64,000 bases of DNA, taken from positions 86,616-150,615 of the forward strand of contig CAMARR010000008.1 in the NCBI GenBank assembly GCA_945860915.1, given 5' to 3'. Positions 17,964 through 26,348 of the stretch are shown here, piece by piece (within the stretch, counting starts at the first letter, position 1; each line of letters starts with the position of its first letter). The DNA comes from Candidatus Kuenenia stuttgartensis (GTDB taxonomy: Bacteria > Planctomycetota > GCA-002687715 > CAIWVZ01). The notes under the pieces are model-generated. The model had not been told where the DNA came from, searched no databases, and saw only the letters and a program-made list of their open reading frames with translations. The position numbers and the translations under genes were made by a program.

Positions 17964-18848
17964 ATGCAATCAGGAGCACGGGCACTTGTCATGGATCTCG
18001 GGGGGACGGGGGCGCGTGCCCTGCTGATTGACGGACCGGAGAAGATTCATACGGTCGGCCCGGCAGCCAATCCGAACCGGGTCGGGTTGGACGCGTCAAA
18101 GGACTGCATTGTCGGGATGCTCAAACGCCTCCGACTCTCTGGTAAGCGTGTGGAACGGGCCATCATAGGTATGGCGGGCCGGAGCCATCCCGCGGCCGTG
18201 AGCATTGTCGCGAGTGCCATGAAGGAGGCTCACGTAGAGGTCGACATTCGCTGGCTCGTCAACGACGCGGAATTGGCCCACCTCGCGGCGTTCTCAGGGC
18301 AACGGGACCCTGGAGTCTTGGTGGTCGCCGGAACCGGGAGCATCTCGGTGGCGCGCATGGGCTCGGGCCAGTTCGTCCGTGCAGGCGGTCTTGGACCGAA
18401 GGTCGGCGATGAAGGGTCTGGGCATTGGATCGGCGAACGCCTGTTCGGATGGGCGCGGGATAACCCGGGGTTTCGTGAGGCGCTTAGGAAGCTCGGTGTA
18501 ACCTCCCTTGACCTTCTCAATGCCGCGCAGACGCCGTCGATCCTTGCCGAGCATATTGACGGACTTGTGGAGGGCGAGCCCCTCGCCCGCGATCTGGCCG
18601 AGCAGGCGGGGCTTAAGTTGGGTCACCTCGCGCAAGAGGCTTGGCGAAAGGCGGCCATCCCTTCGCGTTCGGTCAAGGTCTCGGGCAGTGTGCTCGTGGA
18701 GTCGCGCACGGTCCGGGCCGCGTTCACCTGTGCTTTGGGGAGACTTTCCCCGCCACTTCGAGACGAAGGGGACGTGGGGGACGTTCTTGAAACTGGAATG
18801 GCCTGGCTGCTTGAGTCCCCTTTAAAGCCTGTCCCCCCCGGCTGGTAG
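17964..18848 (+). CDS. BadF/BadG-family ATPase, N-acetylglucosamine-kinase-like
   Basis: 294-residue actin-fold sugar kinase candidate. The phosphate-1 loop MDLGGTGARALLID is near residues 10-23, the NDAELAHLAAF segment carries the candidate catalytic Asp, and VVAGTGSISVARM with GDEGSGHWIGERLFG gives the phosphate-2/adenosine signatures seen in GlcNAc kinases and BadF-type proteins. I start at ATG 17964. It shares a 60-base divergent gap with the TPR lipoprotein. Given the peptidoglycan-degrading enzymes found further right, phosphorylation of GlcNAc or MurNAc released from murein is a reasonable role, but substrate is inferred. Confidence 0.72.
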   Translation: MQSGARALVMDLGGTGARALLIDGPEKIHTVGPAANPNRVGLDASKDCIVGMLKRLRLSGKRVERAIIGMAGRSHPAAVSIVASAMKEAHVEVDIRWLVNDAELAHLAAFSGQRDPGVLVVAGTGSISVARMGSGQFVRAGGLGPKVGDEGSGHWIGERLFGWARDNPGFREALRKLGVTSLDLLNAAQTPSILAEHIDGLVEGEPLARDLAEQAGLKLGHLAQEAWRKAAIPSRSVKVSGSVLVESRTVRAAFTCALGRLSPPLRDEGDVGDVLETGMAWLLESPLKPVPPGW

Positions 18849-18898
18849 GTTCGTCCTGTCAGCTCGCTCGGGGTTATGAGTGGGAGACAGGAGAGTTT

Positions 18899-21211
18899 AT
18901 GTCGCTTGAAGCATTCCTTGACGCGTTGCGCGCCGACCGTTCGCTTGCGGACAACGTTGTCAGTTGGACGTCGACACCGGGACGTAACGGATCGTATGCC
19001 GAGTTTCCCGACCGCGTCCCGCAGGCATTGCGCGACGTCCTTAAGGAACGTGGGATCACTCGACTCTATAGTCATCAAGCAGCGGTCTGTTCCCACGCCC
19101 TTGCCGGTCGCGACACTTTGATCGTGACACCGACTGCGAGTGGGAAATCGTTGGCCTATAATCTCCCGGTCTTTTCATCGATCCTCACCGATGATCCAGA
19201 TAAAAGGCCGACAGCACTCTATCTGTTCCCGACAAAAGCGTTATCGCAGGATCAGGTTGCAGAGCTTCATTCACTTGCGACAGCCCTCGGCGACGAAATC
19301 GGATGCCATACGTATGACGGCGACACGCCCCCCGATGAACGTCGGATTGCGAGGGACCGTTGCGATGTACTCGTCACCAATCCCTACATGCTGCACGTTG
19401 GGATATTGCCCAACCACGCCCGATGGGTCTCGTTCTTTCGTCGACTGCGCTACATCGTGGTGGATGAGCTTCATCATTACAAAGGTGTGTTTGGGTCATC
19501 CGTCGCCAATGTCTTGAGGCGACTTGTTCGCATCGCGAACCATCACGGCGGACGCCCCATTTTCATCGCCTGTTCTGCGACCATTCGCGAGCCGGCTCGG
19601 CACTTCGAGCGACTGACTGGACGAACGCCTGCGTTGGTTGACGTCAACGGCGCCCCGTCAGCCGAGCGGCATCACGTGTTTTATAATCCGCCTGTCACCG
19701 TTCCGGCCCTCGGTATCAGGGCTCGAGCCATTGACCACGTTCGCAAACTCGCCCGTCAGCTAATGCAACACGAGGTCCCGTCCATCGTCTTCGGCCGTAG
19801 CCGCAGTCGCGTTGAAGTCGTAACGAAGTACTTGCGCGACTCTGCGCGTGAACTCGGCATTCCTGAGTCAAAGGTGGCAACGTACAGAGGTGGATATCTT
19901 CCTCAATTGCGACGCGACATCGAGCAAGGCCTTCGGGGTGGGAGCATCCGGATGGTTGCAGCCACCAATGCTCTGGAACTCGGCGTTGACATCGGCGCTC
20001 TCGACGCTGTCGTGATGATGGGCTACCCAGGCACCGTGGCGTCCTATTTTCAGCAGGCAGGCCGTGCGGGGCGGCGATCAGGCATCTCCCTCTCACTTCT
20101 AGTGGGGACATCCGTACCGCTAGACCAATTCGTTCTCACACATCCGGAACGCATTCTGTCTGGGCTTTCAGAGTCACCGGTTATCAACCCCGACAACCCC
20201 ATCTTGCTTGCACAACACCTCAAATGCGCAGCGTTTGAACTTCCTTTTCGATGCGGAGATCCCTTCGGCAGTTCGGCGGAGGCACCCGAACTTCTCAAGT
20301 GGTTGGCATCCGAAGGCGGAGTCCTTCTTGAACGGGGTGATCGATATCACTGGATGGCAGAAGCCTATCCAGCTCAAGAAGTCAGTCTCGATTTTGTCGA
20401 TCCCGATTCCTTCGTCGTCCTAGATGTCAAGGACAACACGTCACTTGGCATGGTGGCGCGCTCTGACGCAGCAACGACGATCCACAAAGACGCCATCTAT
20501 CAACACCAAGGTGAACAATACCACGTTGAGAAACTCGACTGGGACGGGCGTCGTGCGTACGCACGCGCAGCACAAGTCGATTGGTACACCGATGCAGAAA
20601 CGGAGACCAAGGTCAGCGTTCTCACCGAAGATGAGCGCATGGAGACGGCCGCGGCCATTGAGGGGCGCGGAGATGTACACGTCACGACCCTCGCGACGGT
20701 CTTCAAGAGGATTCGTTTCTATACGCACGAAACACTGGATTCTGGCGCAATTCAGCTGCCTCCCGAAGAGCTAGATACGACGGCAATGTGGTTTGCGTTG
20801 TCGGAAGAGGTCATTGTTGCAGCAAGACTTCGGGATGGCTCGCGTTCGGGTGCCGTTCCGGGGATTGCGTATCTTTTGCGCGGACTGGCACCCATTTTTG
20901 TCCGCTGTTCGCCCGCAGACATCAAGGGATTCGGGGAATTCGAGAACGACCATTTTCAACGACCGGTGATCATGTTGATGGATGCTGTCCGAGGTGGTGT
21001 TGGCCTCGCAGAGGTTTTCTTTGAGCGACGCCGAGACCTTTTGTCCGCTGCCCGAGACGCGGTGGCGCGTTGCCCGTGCGAGATCGGCTGCCCTTCCTGC
21101 ATTGGACTTAATCGTGGCGGGCGAGAGTCGAAGGACGCGGCGCAAGCGGTTCTGGATGTTCTGATAGCATGGGGAAACACGGTGCCCGAGCAATGCCTGG
21201 AGGTTCGATGA
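18899..21211 (+). CDS. DEAD/DEAH-box helicase with C-terminal four-cysteine domain, MrfA/YprA/Hrq1-like
   Basis: 770-residue superfamily 2 helicase. RLYSHQ (55-60), Walker A TPTASGKS (77-84), Walker B DELH (189-192), motif III SATI, and QQAGRAGRRSG late in the second RecA domain are intact. The C-terminus carries a DUF1998-type zinc site, C725/C727/C731/C734. This matches MrfA (YprA) of Bacillus and the Hrq1 helicases, which unwind DNA in repair of bulky or cross-linked lesions. GGAG lies about ten bases upstream of ATG 18899. The stop overlaps the start of the nuclease gene (ATGA), so the two are translated together. Confidence 0.9.
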   Translation: MSLEAFLDALRADRSLADNVVSWTSTPGRNGSYAEFPDRVPQALRDVLKERGITRLYSHQAAVCSHALAGRDTLIVTPTASGKSLAYNLPVFSSILTDDPDKRPTALYLFPTKALSQDQVAELHSLATALGDEIGCHTYDGDTPPDERRIARDRCDVLVTNPYMLHVGILPNHARWVSFFRRLRYIVVDELHHYKGVFGSSVANVLRRLVRIANHHGGRPIFIACSATIREPARHFERLTGRTPALVDVNGAPSAERHHVFYNPPVTVPALGIRARAIDHVRKLARQLMQHEVPSIVFGRSRSRVEVVTKYLRDSARELGIPESKVATYRGGYLPQLRRDIEQGLRGGSIRMVAATNALELGVDIGALDAVVMMGYPGTVASYFQQAGRAGRRSGISLSLLVGTSVPLDQFVLTHPERILSGLSESPVINPDNPILLAQHLKCAAFELPFRCGDPFGSSAEAPELLKWLASEGGVLLERGDRYHWMAEAYPAQEVSLDFVDPDSFVVLDVKDNTSLGMVARSDAATTIHKDAIYQHQGEQYHVEKLDWDGRRAYARAAQVDWYTDAETETKVSVLTEDERMETAAAIEGRGDVHVTTLATVFKRIRFYTHETLDSGAIQLPPEELDTTAMWFALSEEVIVAARLRDGSRSGAVPGIAYLLRGLAPIFVRCSPADIKGFGEFENDHFQRPVIMLMDAVRGGVGLAEVFFERRRDLLSAARDAVARCPCEIGCPSCIGLNRGGRESKDAAQAVLDVLIAWGNTVPEQCLEVR

Positions 21212-22335
21212 ATTCAGGCTTTCTTGATCGGTTGAAGCGTTTGGGCGTAGCCCCGAACGGGAAGATCGACCTATCTCAGAAGCCGACAATTGTCACCCCG
21301 CGGTCGTCCGACCTGCCGCGACGCCCGAGTGCTTTGGACGCAACACTTGGTATCCCTGGCCTACGCCGCGAGGCCTCTGCGTGGGTTGTGGATTCCGAGT
21401 CCGATCCCGAGGGTCTGCATGGCTCTGTGGCACTCTCGTTCAACGCGGGAACATGGCCCATTTTGGCCGCAGTCGCATCACGGGACGCTCGCTTTCGCGA
21501 TATTCCTGTTGAGGATTGGTGTTTCATCGACACGGAAACCACGTCGTTGAACAGTGGGGCGGGAGTTTGGGTCTTCCTTGTTGGGGTTGGGAGATTTCAG
21601 CGAGGCCGATTCACCGTTCGTCAACATCTGCTCGCAGGGCCCGAGCATGAGGATGAATTCCTCGGCGCGGTTGGCGCTGATCTCTCTCGCGCCCGCGCGT
21701 TGGTTTCTTTCCATGGGAAGTCGTTTGATGCGCCTCGCATCGACGACCGGTTTCGTCTGATGGGTCTTTCGCCTCATTGCCAGGGCGTTCCTCATCTCGA
21801 CCTCATTCATCCCGTCCGACGCATGGTGCGAACGCGTTGGCCTGATGTTCGACTTCGGACCGTCGAAGAGCGCTGGCTGGATTTCATCCGCGAGGATGAT
21901 CTTCCGGGTTCCCTTTGTCCGACGCAGTTCTTTAGTTGGCTGCGGGGTGAACAGCATCGGATGGCGGCCGTGTTCGAGCACAATCGCCTCGACATCGTGA
22001 GTCTTGCCGCGTTGACTCGAGTTCTGCTCGATGCCTACAACGGGGACAGAACTCGGGGGTGTCAGGTCGCTGTAGGGCTCGACTACCTTTTAGCTTCCGA
22101 GACGGAGCGGGCGTTTTCCCGGCTCGAAGAAGGGTTGAATTTGGGGACTTGCACCGATCGGGGGCTGATCGTTCAGGCCTGTCACGCCGCGATCGTCCAC
22201 CGCCGGTTGGGGCTCGCGAGGGCTTACGTTGACCGAATGCGGTCGGTTCATCCCCAAGATGTGAAGACTCCGGTGTTGGCCGAGAGGCTTGCTCGTCTTG
22301 CGACCCGGCTTGCGCGTGCGCAATTCTCTGTTTGA
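21208..22335 (+). CDS. RNase H-like exonuclease, MrfB/YprB-type partner of the helicase
   Basis: 375-residue protein with a DEDD-type RNase H-fold nuclease domain (RNase_H_2 family). FIDTETTSL supplies D108 and E110; SFHGKSFDAPRIDDRF carries a third acid; HNRLDIVSLAALTRVL supplies the last Asp. A short helical repeat-like tail follows (DYLLASETERAFSRLEEGL). In Bacillus subtilis MrfB works with the MrfA helicase in mitomycin lesion repair; here the two genes overlap as ATGA with TGGAGG at 21198-21203 as ribosome binding site. I start at ATG 21208 for that reason. Function by family and context is convincing, the exact lesion range is not known here. Confidence 0.87.
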   Translation: MNSGFLDRLKRLGVAPNGKIDLSQKPTIVTPRSSDLPRRPSALDATLGIPGLRREASAWVVDSESDPEGLHGSVALSFNAGTWPILAAVASRDARFRDIPVEDWCFIDTETTSLNSGAGVWVFLVGVGRFQRGRFTVRQHLLAGPEHEDEFLGAVGADLSRARALVSFHGKSFDAPRIDDRFRLMGLSPHCQGVPHLDLIHPVRRMVRTRWPDVRLRTVEERWLDFIREDDLPGSLCPTQFFSWLRGEQHRMAAVFEHNRLDIVSLAALTRVLLDAYNGDRTRGCQVAVGLDYLLASETERAFSRLEEGLNLGTCTDRGLIVQACHAAIVHRRLGLARAYVDRMRSVHPQDVKTPVLAERLARLATRLARAQFSV

Positions 22336-22407
22336 ACTTGCACTGTTAGGCCCTATCCTGCAAACTTGTGCCTGTGCTTGGGGGCGGCCTGCTCCCGAAA
22401 GGTGCTC

Positions 22408-23418
22408 ATGACTCTGTCACGCTTGGTTCGCGGTGTAGGCATGGTGGTGGTCCTCACGACTGCTGCGCTTGCCCAACTCAAAGTTGGTGAACTGGTCCCC
22501 GACAAGACATTCGCCCAGATGCTCAATTCGGATGGGCGTAAGTCCATGGCGGAGCTTAAGGGCAGTCCGGTCCTCATCGACTGGTGGGGAAATCATTGAG
22601 GCCCGTGTCTCGGCGGGAGCGTGCCTCACGCCATCAAGATGCAGGACAAGTACGGCAAGGATGGATTCGTCGCGTTGTTGCTTGAGTCTCAGGGGCTCGA
22701 TGCCTCGGATATCCCCGGCTTCATGTGGAAGCGGTTTCCAACCAACAAGACGTGGTTGAGTACGTCGGGAGATGCTCCGTTCCAGATGACTGGAGGCGGG
22801 TTGCCTCACGCGGCACTCGTTGGTGTCGATGGGACGCTTCTTTGGGAGGGAAATCCGAATGGAGCCCCGAAGAAGATCGAAGAGATGGTTGAAGCTGAGT
22901 TGAAGAAGTCGAAGTCGGGATGGGGTAAGGGCGCGATCGCCAAGAAGGCTCGCGGACTCCTCTACGGAAAAAATGCGTTTGTCGACGCGGCGAAGGTGGT
23001 CGCCGATGCTTTAGCCAATGCCAAGGACGACGAAAAGGAAGACCTTGAAGCAGTTGCCCGCGAGATAGAACTCCGGCGCGAGGCGTTCAAGAAGGCACCA
23101 AAGGTTCTTTCAGAGGACGCTCGCTACCTCGAGGGCGTCAAGGCTGCTGAGAATTACGCCAAGTGGGTCAAGGGCAATCCCGAATGGGAGAATGAGGCCA
23201 ACGCGATTGTGTTGGATTTCCAACGGCCAGAGATCGTGAAGGAATTGGATCTCGAGAAGGGCCTCAAGAAGATCTTGGCGTCCGCAGGCGATAAGGCCCC
23301 GACGGCCGACCTCGCGAAGTCACTACGTACGTTCGCCAAGAAAAATGATGGTTCTCGCATGGCTGCACGTGCCACCTTGTTGGCTGCAGCAGCTGAGTTC
23401 GATCCCAACAAGAAGTGA
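22408..23418 (+). CDS. Secreted thioredoxin-fold selenoprotein candidate (UGPC active site)
   Basis: 336 residues if the in-frame TGA at 22597-22599 is read as selenocysteine (U64). Residues 1-22 form a signal peptide (MTLSRLVRGVGMVVVLTTAALA). The active site reads VLIDWWGNHUGPCLGGSVPH: U64 and C67 stand exactly where thioredoxin/TlpA proteins have CGPC. The frame then stays open for 272 codons with further TlpA-like features (HAIKMQDKYGKDGFVALLLES; GGLPHAALVGVDGTLLWEG with the cis-Pro position), ending in a Lys/Glu-rich helical part (about 185-330). AAGGTG upstream of ATG 22408 is a fair ribosome binding site. A SECIS-like hairpin follows the UGA. Alternatives are a recent nonsense mutation of a Cys codon or a sequencing error. 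The M28 peptidase gene follows after 10 bases. Confidence 0.75.
22597..22632 (+). other. Selenocysteine UGA with bacterial SECIS-like hairpin
   Basis: The UGA is at 22597-22599. Twelve bases later GGCG-g-GAG (22612-22619) pairs with CUC-a-CGCC (22625-22632), leaving a five-base loop CGUGC (22620-22624). The loop begins 20 bases after the UGA and has G and U near its tip, as bacterial SECIS elements do (in Escherichia coli fdhF the loop G and U are needed by SelB). A competing fold pairs UGAGGC (22597-22602) with GCCUCA (22623-22628), with an inner CUC/GAG stem and loop GGCGG. Pairing was read by eye; no energy was computed. Confidence 0.6.
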
Positions 23419-23428
23419 GCGTTAGATC

Positions 23429-24841
23429 ATGGCTACGCGTTTACTACGCGTGCCTCGACTGGCTGCGGCCGTTGCCCTCGTGGCTGCGGCCGTTTGCCTT
23501 TCAGGCTACGCACAGACGGCTAAGTCAGATTCAGTCTCGAGTTACTTGCCGATATCCCGTCGCATCGCGATGGCGGCTTTACTCGGAAACGAGGCGCTGT
23601 CCAACCTTCATGTGCTCTGTCACTCGGTTGGGCATCGACTCTCCGGTTCGCCAGGAGAAGCGAAGGCGATCCCATGGGCGGTCGATGCGCTCAAGCGAGC
23701 AGGTTGTGATCGCGTCACGACCGAGCCGGTGGCGGTTCCGACGTGGTCGCGGGGGCATACTTCAGTCAAACTACTGACGCCTGTCATTGAGGACCTGCCC
23801 GCTCTCGCGTTGGGGGGCTCGGTTGGAACGACCAGCGGCCCCATCGAAGCCGATGTTGTTGTTGCGCGGTCGTTCAATGACTTGGAGCGCTTAGGCAAGC
23901 TTGGCATTCAAGGGAAGATCGTCGTCTACGATGTTCCGTGGGATGGGTACGGGAAAACCGTTCGCTTTCGATCTGATGGGGCGAGTCGGGCGGCTGAGTA
24001 CGGTGCGGTGGCTGTGCTGACCCGATCTGCGGGTTTTGGCGGCACTCGGACTCCGCATACAGGTGCCATGACCTACGCCGACGGAGTCGCCAAGATCCCA
24101 GCGGCAGCCCTCGCGTTCGAGGATGCGGGTCGCATCGGCAAGTACGCATCCGCCGGGGTGGCGGTGCGAATGCGGATTGACCTCGGATGTCGAACGTCTG
24201 CAGATTCAATGGGCGCAAACGTCATCGGCGATTATTTCGGATCTGACCGACCCGACGAGATTGTTCTCCTTGGAGCTCACCTTGACTCGTGGGATGTCGG
24301 GCACGGGGCCCAGGATGACGGCGGTGGGGTTGTATCGGTTATCGAAGCAGTGGCTGTTCTCAAGAGACTGGGTCTTCGGCCTCGTCGGACCATCCGCGTT
24401 GTGCTTTTCGCCAACGAAGAGAATGGCCTACGAGGCGCGCGTGCCTACGCAGCCGCTCATGCACCGACGATGAAATTGCACGTTGCGGCGATCGAGAACG
24501 ATGGCGGTGTTGAGAAGCCCGTCGGGTTCGGAATGAATTTTCCGAAAGGCACCCTCGCGACCGACCCCCGTGCGGTGGCGTTCCGCGACATCGTAGGGCT
24601 GCTAGAGCCGCTCGGGGCCGCGAATGCCGCGATGGAGGGCGGAGGCGCGGATATCGGCCAACTAGGGCCCTATGGGGTCCCTTTGATGTCCATCAACACG
24701 GTGGGAAGCCGGTACTTCGAGTGGCATCACACCGAATTGGATACATTCGATAAGATCGTTCCAAGCGAGCTCGATAAGCATGTCGCGGTTCATTCAATCA
24801 TGGCATTCGTGCTCGCTGACATGACCACGACGCTGCGCTGA
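23429..24841 (+). CDS. Secreted M28-family metallopeptidase, carboxypeptidase Q-like
   Basis: 470-residue zinc aminopeptidase/carboxypeptidase. A signal peptide (residues 1 to about 28, ending SGYAQ) is followed by a PA-type insert and the catalytic domain: GAHLDSWD (H284, D286), QDDGGG (D296/D297), ANEENG (E330/E331), ENDGG (D358) and a late HHTELDT histidine complete the two-zinc site. Layout resembles plasma glutamate carboxypeptidase (M28B), which cleaves dipeptides. It lies 10 bases after the thioredoxin-like selenoprotein gene, so the two are very likely co-expressed exported proteins. Substrate is not readable from the sequence. Confidence 0.87.
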   Translation: MATRLLRVPRLAAAVALVAAAVCLSGYAQTAKSDSVSSYLPISRRIAMAALLGNEALSNLHVLCHSVGHRLSGSPGEAKAIPWAVDALKRAGCDRVTTEPVAVPTWSRGHTSVKLLTPVIEDLPALALGGSVGTTSGPIEADVVVARSFNDLERLGKLGIQGKIVVYDVPWDGYGKTVRFRSDGASRAAEYGAVAVLTRSAGFGGTRTPHTGAMTYADGVAKIPAAALAFEDAGRIGKYASAGVAVRMRIDLGCRTSADSMGANVIGDYFGSDRPDEIVLLGAHLDSWDVGHGAQDDGGGVVSVIEAVAVLKRLGLRPRRTIRVVLFANEENGLRGARAYAAAHAPTMKLHVAAIENDGGVEKPVGFGMNFPKGTLATDPRAVAFRDIVGLLEPLGAANAAMEGGGADIGQLGPYGVPLMSINTVGSRYFEWHHTELDTFDKIVPSELDKHVAVHSIMAFVLADMTTTLR

Positions 24842-24952
24842 GACTGAGTCTCATCGTGGCCTAGAGTATCGGGCGAAGCGCGCATAGAATCCCGCGCCGA
24901 CTGCGAGGCTCGGGAGGCTCCCGACATTCGTAGTCTCAAGGAAATTACGCAC

Positions 24953-25297
24953 ATGGCCTACGTCGTTACTCGTCTTTGCGTTGACTGCATCTCAACCGAG
25001 TGTGTGGATGTGTGCCCGGTTGACTGCTTCTACAAGCCCGCGGCATCTTCGGAGGGTATCCCCAACATGCTCATGATCAGCCCATCCGAGTGCATCTCGT
25101 GTGCTGCTTGTGAGCCGGCGTGCCCATGGCAAGCGATTTTCGAAGAGAATGCTGTTCCTGCGGTCGCAGTGGATGACAAGGCTTGGAATACTTACGTCGA
25201 CAGCAATCGCGAGGTATTCGAGAAGGCTGAGTACGAGAACAAGGAGAACCCGGGCCCCGAAGCCGTCGCTGCGAATCGGGTCCGCTGGGGAATGTAA
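24953..25297 (+). CDS. fdxA: Seven-iron-type ferredoxin
   Basis: 114-residue FdxA-like ferredoxin. [12 protein letters not shown]...[11 protein letters not shown] is the FdxA signature. Cys9, Cys17 and Cys57 fit the 3Fe-4S site, and Cys21, Cys47, Cys50 and Cys53 fit the 4Fe-4S site, with the usual extra Cys12 and Cys25 present. FdxA proteins are small cytoplasmic electron carriers. It stands alone, about 110 bases after the M28 peptidase gene, and is followed immediately by tandem hairpins. Confidence 0.9.
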   Translation: MAYVVTRLCVDCISTECVDVCPVDCFYKPAASSEGIPNMLMISPSECISCAACEPACPWQAIFEENAVPAVAVDDKAWNTYVDSNREVFEKAEYENKENPGPEAVAANRVRWGM

Positions 25298-25361
25298 GAC
25301 ACAAGATTTCGTCTTGTGTCCTCGGCCGAAGCCGCGATCGTCAAGAGACGGCGCGGCTTCG
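25298..25361. terminator. Tandem hairpins between convergent genes
   Basis: Directly after the ferredoxin stop, GACACAAGA (25298-25306) and TCTTGTGTC (25312-25320) form a perfect 9-base stem with loop TTTCG. A second 10-base stem follows: CGAAGCCGCG at 25327-25336 with CGCGGCTTCG at 25352-25361. Neither has a long T-run, but their place between converging genes suits a two-way transcription stop. Confidence 0.6.
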
Positions 25362-25394
25362 ATCATGTCCGGCATCGGTCAAAGTCAGTTAGGC

Positions 25395-26348
25395 TCAAGT
25401 CATGCGGCGCGATCGGTCCATTGCGACAACGATGACGATGATCCCCCCGACCAGAATCTCTTGGGCGTAGTTCGGAACGCCTACCAGATTGCATCCGTTT
25501 GCGAGGAATGCCATGACGAGTGCTCCAACTAGTGAGCTCGTAATGGACCCGACTCCTCCGGAGAGGCTCGCCCCGCCGATCACCACGGCCGCGATGATGT
25601 TCAACTCCAGCCCGGTTGCCGCCGTCGGGTCACCGACCGTCAAACGGGAGAACTGCATCAGGCCAGCGAGGCCGGTGAGCAGACCCGATAGTGCGTAAAG
25701 GCGAATCTTGATGCTTGAGACGGGAAGCCCACACAGCACTGCCGTCGACTCATTGGAGCCGATGGCGAATGCGTAGGTACCGATGACCGATTTCTTCAGG
25801 ACGGCACCAAAGAACACACCAAGAACTACGAGCGCCCAGACACCCGGCGAGACGATGAGCCACGCGGGACTCGGTGACTTTGTCATCAGGTCTGCTAGCC
25901 AACTCGCGGGCGCGTCGATCTTCTGTTCACCAGCAACGTACTTCGCGATTCCACGAACGATTTGGAGTGTTCCAAGTGTGACAATGAACGGCGCGATCTT
26001 GAGTCGCGTAATGAGGGCCCCGTTCAGAATTCCGACGCAGGCGCCTGATAAGACTCCACACACAGCCGCTAACCAAGGAGACCCTCCATCGCGGAGTACG
26101 CGCGCGACAACGATCGTTGATAGTGCGATAGAGCTGCCAACTGAAAGATCGATTCCTCCGCTGACTACAACAAACGTCATTCCTATTGCGCCGAGTCCTA
26201 CAATAACCGTTTGTGTCAAGACCGTTCGGATGTTTTGAAACGCTAAGAACTTCTCTGGTTCGAGAGACCCGAACAGGACCAGAACCAACAGAAGTCCGAC
26301 GAGCGGGCCCAGAGATCGAAGGGTCGAAACAAGTCGATTCTCAGGCAT
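25395..26348 (-). CDS. RbsC-type sugar ABC transporter permease
   Basis: 317-residue inner-membrane permease of the ribose/galactose type (BPD_transp_2 family), about eight to ten helices. Family signatures include GIDLSVGSSIALS, GILNGALITRLKIAPFIVTLGT and GGASLSGGVGSI. The start is taken at ATG 26346-26348 (MPENRLVSTL), which overlaps the stop of the ATPase gene by eight bases and so suggests coupled translation. With the ATPase and lipoprotein genes upstream it forms a complete RbsABC-type importer. The sugar is not defined by the sequence. Confidence 0.87.
   Translation of the reverse strand: MPENRLVSTLRSLGPLVGLLLVLVLFGSLEPEKFLAFQNIRTVLTQTVIVGLGAIGMTFVVVSGGIDLSVGSSIALSTIVVARVLRDGGSPWLAAVCGVLSGACVGILNGALITRLKIAPFIVTLGTLQIVRGIAKYVAGEQKIDAPASWLADLMTKSPSPAWLIVSPGVWALVVLGVFFGAVLKKSVIGTYAFAIGSNESTAVLCGLPVSSIKIRLYALSGLLTGLAGLMQFSRLTVGDPTAATGLELNIIAAVVIGGASLSGGVGSITSSLVGALVMAFLANGCNLVGVPNYAQEILVGGIIVIVVAMDRSRRMT

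Noticed and set aside
22338..22359. -35/-10 promoter (TTGCAC ... TATCCT) before the selenoprotein gene
   Set aside because: The spacer is only about 10 bases, too short for a usual sigma-70 promoter.
22621..23418. Separate gene starting at GTG 22621 after the UGA
   Set aside because: It would be a thioredoxin lacking its first strand and signal peptide, with a ribosome binding site too close to the start; the frame is continuous with the upstream part, so recoding is the better reading.
24842..24952. Structured RNA or riboswitch in front of the ferredoxin gene
   Set aside because: Only a short TCGGGAG/CTCCCGA inverted repeat with a one-base loop is seen; not enough for an RNA gene or known riboswitch.
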